Below are positions 1 to 4,194 of a stretch of DNA of 6,174 bases, one piece after another. The DNA lies in assembly GCA_964557845.1 (NCBI GenBank), contig CAZLBV010000113.1, positions 1 to 6,174 of the forward strand, read 5' to 3'. A program made the translations under genes and the position numbers. Numbering within the stretch: position 1 is the stretch's first letter; each line of letters opens with the position of its first letter. The notes under the pieces were generated by a model. That model did no database searches and was not told where the DNA came from. It saw only the letters and a list, made by a program, of their open reading frames with translations. Source of the stretch: CAZLBV01 sp964557845 (GTDB lineage: Bacteria > Acidobacteriota > Aminicenantia > Aminicenantales > Aminicenantaceae).

Positions 1-225
1 ATAGTAGGGAGCATGAACACTTAAGGCTACATAGCTTTTTTTGGCTTCTTCTCCTATCTCAGAAGCTGTGCTGTTTCCCATCTTAATGCCCTGAACGAAT
101 TCAACCTCGAGACAGTCCAATCCCAACTCTGATATGCAGCGGATCCCTGCCCGGGTAGATGTTCTTCCGGCAGATTGAGGTACACCTGCCGTACCAAAGA
201 GAAGTCTATCAGCAGGAGTCATCAT
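1..225 (-). CDS. Endonuclease IV-like TIM-barrel protein (AP endonuclease family 2), N-terminal part
   Basis: This is the first 75 codons of a gene that runs off the left edge of the window. The protein begins MMTPADRLLFGTAGVPQSAG and continues with an ISELGLDCLEVEFVQG segment and a LSVHAPYY strand. The FGTAG.P start, the GLD..E.EFV.G strand and the SVHAPYY strand match the endonuclease IV-like (Nfo/xylose-isomerase-like) TIM-barrel family, especially its archaeal and anaerobe members. His71 in SVHAPYY sits where endonuclease IV has its first metal-binding histidine. The family cleaves DNA at abasic sites using zinc, but many members are uncharacterised, so the activity here is not certain. 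The start is ATG at 225, with a second ATG right after it, a GAAAGG Shine-Dalgarno-like stretch at 229-234 and an in-frame TGA just upstream. The gene begins 30 bases after the stop of the TPR gene and is probably cotranscribed with it. The remaining metal ligands lie outside the window. Confidence 0.82.
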   Translation of the reverse strand, partial: MMTPADRLLFGTAGVPQSAGRTSTRAGIRCISELGLDCLEVEFVQGIKMGNSTASEIGEEAKKSYVALSVHAPYY

Positions 226-255
226 GAGCCTTTCTCTCTGGAATCAGGTATTCAT

Positions 256-1776
256 TCATGAGGGAAAAAATATTATATTTTGCTCCCATTGAATAATCTT
301 TTCCCAGTGGCTTGCCAGACCTTCTTCCTCTATGATCTTTTCAATTTCCTGGGGCTCAGCAGCGCTTGTCAGATATTCTTTAAAGGCTTTAAGATTGTCT
401 TGGTCATTCAGATAGTAAAGACAGAGAATGGTGTAAACAGTTGTGCGCAGAAGAAGACTTCTTTTTATTCCTGATTGTTTTGCTGCATTGAGAATAATAT
501 CTAAGGAGTTGATTGATTCCTGAAATTTATCCTGAGAAAAGTTAAGCCGTGACAACAAAAGATGAGCATCTAGATCGTTTGGATTATTCTTTAACAAAGT
601 TTCAATAGCTTTAGTTGCCTCGGCCGCGTTTCCTTCCCGACGGTAGAGCTCATAAAGCTCATAACAAAGAGAGATATTATCAGGGTTTTTATCAATCTCA
701 GCTTTAAGCCGGGAGATCTCAGCATCAGAGGCGGACACTTCTTGGGATTCGGCTGCGGGATCTTTTTTGACATCTTCGATCTTCGCATCCTCTTGGGTTT
801 TATCGATGGGTTTTACTGTCGGTTCTGATGATATCTGCGGCTGAGTGTTCGTAATGATTTCAGCCAGTTGGTTTTTTTGGACCTGGTCAAGCGGCAGAGA
901 TTCGATTGTAGAGGGGGTGAAAACATCAAACGAACCGCCGGCGATCTGTTTGGCCTTCTTTTCATCTCCTTTATAAAAAGTGCTGAGGATAAGATAGGCC
1001 CTTGATTCTAATAGTGCTGGTTCGGCTATTGATTGTTTGCTGGAGAGTTCGAAAATTTTCTCAAAGGTTTTCATGGCATCTTTGTATTTTCTTACTGTGA
1101 AGTAGGTCCTGCCCAGCAGCAGATACCCATCTATTTCATTGGGATTTTTTTTGGTCATATCCTTTAGAGTATTGATCGCTTCCTTTGTATCGCCTTTTTC
1201 CTGGTAGAGATCATAAAGATTGTAATAGAGAGCCGGAGTTCGAGGCGATTTTTTGATCGCTTCTTTTAAAGCTTTTATCGGGTCTATGGCTTTTTCAGGC
1301 TCAGCTTTTGTTCGGCCTTCTTCATCTTGTATGGCGGCTTTTGATTTTTCACTTTCATCAGAAGAGTAGGGGAGACTGGATTGTTCCCCTTTACTGAAGA
1401 TTCGGGCCAGTTCGTTAAAATGCATGCGTACTTCATCATCCAGTTCAATGCTGGAAAAGCCTTGATCCCCGAGACTATTAATGGCAGTTATATAAAACTT
1501 CTCGCTGTTTACAGTATCTTTTAGATAATAATAACTCAAGCTCATATAGATATAGGCTTTAGTTTTGAGGGGATCGTCCTGAGGTAAACCGAAAGCCGCG
1601 ATCTCTAATTCTTTGATAGCCTGAGAATAATCCGAGTTAAAAAAAGACTGCTCGCCTTTTTTAAATAGGTTGGAATAAAAGGGATCCACCCCCTGGGCAT
1701 TAAGAGGTTTTACTGATGTAACTGCCCAGACCAGAAGCAATAGGACCGTAAATTTATGCAAGCTTTTTTTTCGCAT
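256..1776 (-). CDS. Exported TPR-repeat protein with duplicated modules, function unknown
   Basis: The predicted protein has 506 residues. It has a classical signal peptide (MRKK, hydrophobic core FTVLLLLVWAVTSV, probable cleavage after LNA at residue 27) and no lipobox cysteine, so it is likely exported and soluble. The mature part is built from helical repeats. A first unit spans about residues 37-127. A charged Glu/Lys/Ser linker follows at about 129-166, then a repeat module at 167-308, a second charged linker at 309-353, and a second copy of the module at 354-496. Each module opens with two TPR-like motifs, for example YYNLYDLYQEKGDTKEAINT and CYELYELYRREGNAAEATKA, followed by a NPNEIDGYLLLGR / NPNDLDAHLLLSR motif. 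TPR proteins act as protein-binding scaffolds; no partner is evident here. The chosen ATG has a GGTGGGG sequence ahead of it. An in-frame ATG at 1788 would add four residues but has only an A-run upstream. A strong promoter lies about 50 bases upstream. Confidence 0.88.
   Translation of the reverse strand: MRKKSLHKFTVLLLLVWAVTSVKPLNAQGVDPFYSNLFKKGEQSFFNSDYSQAIKELEIAAFGLPQDDPLKTKAYIYMSLSYYYLKDTVNSEKFYITAINSLGDQGFSSIELDDEVRMHFNELARIFSKGEQSSLPYSSDESEKSKAAIQDEEGRTKAEPEKAIDPIKALKEAIKKSPRTPALYYNLYDLYQEKGDTKEAINTLKDMTKKNPNEIDGYLLLGRTYFTVRKYKDAMKTFEKIFELSSKQSIAEPALLESRAYLILSTFYKGDEKKAKQIAGGSFDVFTPSTIESLPLDQVQKNQLAEIITNTQPQISSEPTVKPIDKTQEDAKIEDVKKDPAAESQEVSASDAEISRLKAEIDKNPDNISLCYELYELYRREGNAAEATKAIETLLKNNPNDLDAHLLLSRLNFSQDKFQESINSLDIILNAAKQSGIKRSLLLRTTVYTILCLYYLNDQDNLKAFKEYLTSAAEPQEIEKIIEEEGLASHWEKIIQWEQNIIFFPS
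289..1668 (-). repeat. Internal protein-level repeats of the TPR gene (three related units)
   Basis: Two modules of about 142 residues are encoded at 853-1278 and 289-717. They align almost without gaps: IKALKEAIKKSPRTPALYYN against ISRLKAEIDKNPDNISLCYE, then KKNPNEIDGYLLLGRTYFTV against KNNPNDLDAHLLLSRLNFSQ, then an Asp/Lys-rich helix pair ending near LAEII / WEKII. The second part of each module also resembles the first unit of the mature protein, encoded at about 1396-1668 (KKGEQSFFNSDYSQAIKELE, then AYIYMSLSYYYL against AYLILSTFYKGD). The DNA of the copies has diverged, so the duplication is old. This is an alignment by eye. Confidence 0.7.
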
Positions 1777-1779
1777 TAT

Positions 1780-1786
1780 CCCCACC
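1780..1786 (-). promoter_or_regulatory. Ribosome binding site that selects the ATG at 1776
   Basis: The sequence GGTGGGG lies directly before the ATG at 1776, with GGTGG five bases from the start codon. The alternative in-frame ATG at 1788 overlaps this site and is preceded only by CTACAAAAAAA, which lacks a Shine-Dalgarno match. The downstream start also puts MRKK at the protein N-terminus, the normal form of a signal peptide. Confidence 0.55.
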
Positions 1787-1822
1787 ATTTTTTTGTAGTA
1801 TTCATATTTTTTCTCAACGAAT

Positions 1823-1850
1823 ATTATATCTATAACTAAATTCCTGTCAA
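1823..1850 (-). promoter_or_regulatory. Sigma70-type promoter for the TPR / endonuclease IV-like operon
   Basis: On the minus strand a perfect -35 box TTGACA (1850-1845) is separated by 16 bases from a perfect -10 box TATAAT (1828-1823). Transcription would start near 1816, giving a leader of about 40 bases before the ATG at 1776. Both hexamers match the housekeeping sigma consensus exactly, so strong basal expression is expected. The spacer is one base shorter than the optimum of 17. Confidence 0.75.
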
Positions 1851-1870
1851 AACATTTGAATAAACCAGAA

Positions 1871-1876
1871 TATAAA
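1871..1876 (+). promoter_or_regulatory. Possible -10 box for the sensor kinase gene (weak)
   Basis: TATAAA occurs 59 bases before the ATG at 1935 in the divergent intergenic region, but no convincing -35 hexamer lies 16 to 18 bases upstream. It is the best plus-strand candidate between the two divergent genes. If it is real, transcription would begin near 1883, which leaves room for a leader before the ATG at 1935 but almost none before the alternative TTG at 1893. Treat as tentative. Confidence 0.22.
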
Positions 1877-1934
1877 AGTCAGAAGCAATGGCTTGCTAAA
1901 TTCCGAATTTTCCTTCAAAATACAATCGACGCCC

Positions 1935-4013
1935 ATGAAAAAGATCCAGGTTATGATCGTTGAAGATGAGGTGATCACTGCCAAGGACATAAAACGACTG
2001 CTGCTAAATGAAGGCTATTTAGTTCCCTTTATCGCTCTTTCCGGTGAGGATGCGCTTAAGTTGTTAGACAGATTAAAAACCCTCAATGATGCTATTTCAG
2101 AAGAGACGGAAATACACTCTGGGAATGGACGAACAGGGACAAAACAAAAAAGCAAAGTTAATAATTTTGCTGCTGCCGGTGCGTCTGCTGGCAGTGCTGC
2201 TGCTGACGCTGATGACGATGAGAAGGATCTAAGAACAGAGCATTTTAATAGAAACAAGCTCCTGGATATAAAAGGCCAACTCGAAAAAATTGCTTTAGTA
2301 GATCCTTCCACTCAACAGGACTTATGGGAAGAAGGTAATTTTAATCTCCCTGATCTGGTATTGATGGATATTGTATTGAAAGGGGAATTAAACGGGATCC
2401 AGACCGCAGATATTATCCGCAAAAAACACGATATTCCGGTCGTTTACCTGACCGCCTATTCTGATCAGAGAAACATGGAGAAGGCCAAGCAGACCGAGCC
2501 TTTCGGATATTTGATCAAGCCGCTGGAAGAAAAGACCCTGCACTCCACGATCCAGATGGCTCTGTATAAACATGCAGCCGAGATGAAAATAAGAAGCAGC
2601 GAGCTCCGCTTCCGGGCCCAGTTCAAGGGAACCCCCATCCCGGTCTATTCCTGGCGCCTTATTGGAGAAGATTTTGTGCTGGTCGATTTCAATGACGCTG
2701 CCCTGGAGATGACCAAAGGGATTATTGTTAATCTGCTGGGTAGAAAACTCAAAGATGTCTATCCGGATAATCCTGAGATCAGAGATGAAATTTGGCGCTG
2801 CTACCGCAGAAAAAAATCGGAGAAATGGCAGGGGGAGATCCACCTCCAGGCCACTGGAGAATTAAAATATTTTATTACCAGCTATATCTATGTTCCTCCG
2901 GATATTGTCATGGTGCATACCGAAGATATTACAGATAGGAAAAAGGCTGAAGAGGCGCTTAGAAAAAGCGAAGAGCGCTACCGTCAATTGATAGAAACCA
3001 TGAATGAAGGGTTGATCTATGTGGATGAGGAAGAAAATATCACCTTTGTCAATGACAAAATGGCAGATATGTTAGGCATTGAAAAAACAGAGCTTATCGG
3101 AGAACCGGTTGAAAACATACTAGCTGAGGAAGGAAGGGTAGAGTTTAAGGAAAATTTTAGAAAGAGAAAAAGAGGGAAACAGATTCCTTTTGAAGTGGAA
3201 CTATCAGGGGAGAAAAAGAAAAGGGTCTATGCCCGGTTTTCCCCCAGATCTGTTTTTGATGATAAGAGAAGATTTAAGGGCAGCGTTATGGTAGTCTCTG
3301 ACCTGACCGAACGCATACTCACCGAGGAAAAACTGCGGAGATCCCAGGAGGAGCTGCATAACCTTTCGGTTCACCTCCAGCATATTCGAGAAGAAGAGAG
3401 TAGGGGAATCGCCCGGCAGATCCATGATGATCTGGGACAGGCCTTAACCGCTCTAAAAATGGACCTGGCCATGATCTCCCAAAAACGCCCTGTTATCGAG
3501 GATGAATACCAGCAGTTTCTTCAGAAAAAAGAGTCCATGCTCGATCTCATCAATACCACCATGAAATCTGTCCAGAGCATAACCTCAGAGCTCAGGCCTG
3601 GTCTTTTAGATGACTTGGGCCTTATCCCGGCCATGGAATGGCAGACCCAGGAGTATGAGAATAGATCCGGCATAAAATTTTATCTCAATCTAAACTGTGA
3701 AGATGATGAGATAACTCCGGAGCTCTCGACCGCTCTCTACCGGATCTACCAGGAAGCCTGTACCAATATCTTAAGGCATGCTAAGGCATCGCGTGTCCGG
3801 GTATCGATGGAAAGCAAGGGAAAAACCCGGCGCCGCTTGGAAATGGTGATAAAGGATAACGGGATCGGAATCAGTAAAAAAGCGGTAGGGAGTAGCTGTT
3901 CCTTTGGATTGATGGGTATGAGAGAGCGGCTGCGGCCTTTTAGTGGAACTATCCAGATCGAAGGCAGGTCTCAGCGGGGAACTGCCGTGACCGTGAGTGT
4001 CCCATTAAAATAG
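1935..4013 (+). CDS. Hybrid sensor histidine kinase, REC-PAS-PAS-HisKA_3-HATPase (NarL/DegS-type kinase)
   Basis: This is a 692-residue protein with no signal peptide or membrane segment, so it is probably a cytoplasmic sensor. An N-terminal receiver domain (about 1-215) has acidic residues Glu10/Asp11 (VEDE), phosphoacceptor Asp145 (DLVLMDI), Thr173 (YLTAYSD) and Lys195 (LIKP). About 90 residues (49-138) interrupt it between helix 2 and strand 3. Two PAS domains follow (about 222-337 and 344-466), each ending in a DITDRKKAEEAL / DLTERILTEEKL-type linker. The HisKA_3 dimerisation domain has His497 in RQIHDDLGQ, and LRPGLLDDLGL is typical of the NarX/DegS (HPK7) class. The ATPase domain has an N box (EACTNILRHA, Asn611), a G1 box (DNGIGI) and a G2 box (FGLMGMRERL). 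It should autophosphorylate on His497 and signal to a NarL-type regulator that is not in the window. ATG 1935 is chosen because it places strand 1 of REC at the N-terminus; no clear ribosome binding site precedes it. TTG 1893, with a weak AGAAG upstream, would add 14 residues. Confidence 0.93.
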   Translation: MKKIQVMIVEDEVITAKDIKRLLLNEGYLVPFIALSGEDALKLLDRLKTLNDAISEETEIHSGNGRTGTKQKSKVNNFAAAGASAGSAAADADDDEKDLRTEHFNRNKLLDIKGQLEKIALVDPSTQQDLWEEGNFNLPDLVLMDIVLKGELNGIQTADIIRKKHDIPVVYLTAYSDQRNMEKAKQTEPFGYLIKPLEEKTLHSTIQMALYKHAAEMKIRSSELRFRAQFKGTPIPVYSWRLIGEDFVLVDFNDAALEMTKGIIVNLLGRKLKDVYPDNPEIRDEIWRCYRRKKSEKWQGEIHLQATGELKYFITSYIYVPPDIVMVHTEDITDRKKAEEALRKSEERYRQLIETMNEGLIYVDEEENITFVNDKMADMLGIEKTELIGEPVENILAEEGRVEFKENFRKRKRGKQIPFEVELSGEKKKRVYARFSPRSVFDDKRRFKGSVMVVSDLTERILTEEKLRRSQEELHNLSVHLQHIREEESRGIARQIHDDLGQALTALKMDLAMISQKRPVIEDEYQQFLQKKESMLDLINTTMKSVQSITSELRPGLLDDLGLIPAMEWQTQEYENRSGIKFYLNLNCEDDEITPELSTALYRIYQEACTNILRHAKASRVRVSMESKGKTRRRLEMVIKDNGIGISKKAVGSSCSFGLMGMRERLRPFSGTIQIEGRSQRGTAVTVSVPLK
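2169..2219 (+). repeat. Low-complexity Ala/Gly/Ser/Asp-coding tract inside the REC insertion
   Basis: These 17 codons encode AAAGASAGSAAADADDD and are rich in GCT and GAC/GAT triplets, a composition unlike the rest of the gene. The tract sits in the middle of the roughly 90-residue insertion (2079-2348) that splits the receiver domain. It probably forms a flexible linker. The simple triplet composition suggests growth by replication slippage. Confidence 0.6.
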
Positions 4014-4109
4014 TTTTTCCTCGCTGGGGAAAAATCACGTCTTTCTGAGGGATTTATACATGTCCTTTTCCGTCTTTTTGCTTCGGATACAAAAAAAATT
4101 GGGGAACTT

Positions 4110-4158
4110 TTATATTTATAAAAATTGACCGGAATTATATCCTGTGCTATAAATATAA
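4110..4158. repeat. 11-bp perfect inverted repeat around the polysaccharide promoter
   Basis: TTATATTTATA at 4110-4120 and its exact reverse complement TATAAATATAA at 4148-4158 are separated by 27 bases. The right arm begins with the -10 hexamer, and the left arm lies just upstream of the -35 hexamer. The placement suits an operator at which a dimeric or looping regulator blocks or positions RNA polymerase. The arms contain only A and T in an AT-rich region, so chance is a serious alternative. Confidence 0.4.
4125..4153 (+). promoter_or_regulatory. Sigma70-type extended -10 promoter for the polysaccharide kinase gene
   Basis: TTGACC at 4125-4130 is followed by a 17-base spacer and TATAAA at 4148-4153. 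TGC directly before the -10 hexamer gives an extended -10 element. Transcription would begin near 4160, leaving a leader of about 35 bases before the GTG at 4195. The spacing is optimal and each hexamer has one mismatch to consensus. It indicates that the polysaccharide gene can be expressed independently of the kinase gene upstream. Confidence 0.68.
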
Positions 4159-4182
4159 CAATCAAAATTTAATATAATTAAC

Positions 4183-4186
4183 GGAG
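4183..4186 (+). promoter_or_regulatory. Ribosome binding site supporting the GTG start at 4195
   Basis: GGAG lies eight bases before GTG 4195, and a second purine run (AAGGAA) touches the start codon. An in-frame TAA at 4156-4158 closes the frame upstream, and the next in-frame ATG (4309) would remove the cytoplasmic N-terminus and most of the first membrane helix. GTG 4195 is therefore the supported start. Confidence 0.6.
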
Positions 4187-4194
4187 TCAAGGAA

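Noticed and set aside
280..474. Plus-strand open frame opposite the TPR gene
   Set aside because: It lies wholly within the antisense of a well-supported gene, has no ribosome binding site or recognisable motif, and looks like a shadow frame.
1888..1899. Three-codon frame (ATG GCT TGC TAA) upstream of the sensor kinase as a leader peptide
   Set aside because: It is too short to be meaningful, lacks a clear ribosome binding site and has no regulatory codon pattern or attenuator structure after it.
2015..2843. Minus-strand open frames inside the sensor kinase gene
   Set aside because: They mirror a coding strand with clear REC and PAS motifs; their translations show no family features and the Ser/Ala-rich part merely reflects the low-complexity tract.
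4014..4034. Inverted repeat TTTTTCC / GGAAAAA just after the sensor kinase stop codon, as a possible intrinsic terminator
   Set aside because: The stem is seven base pairs with five A-T pairs, the loop is seven bases and no T-run follows, so it does not meet the form of a rho-independent terminator.
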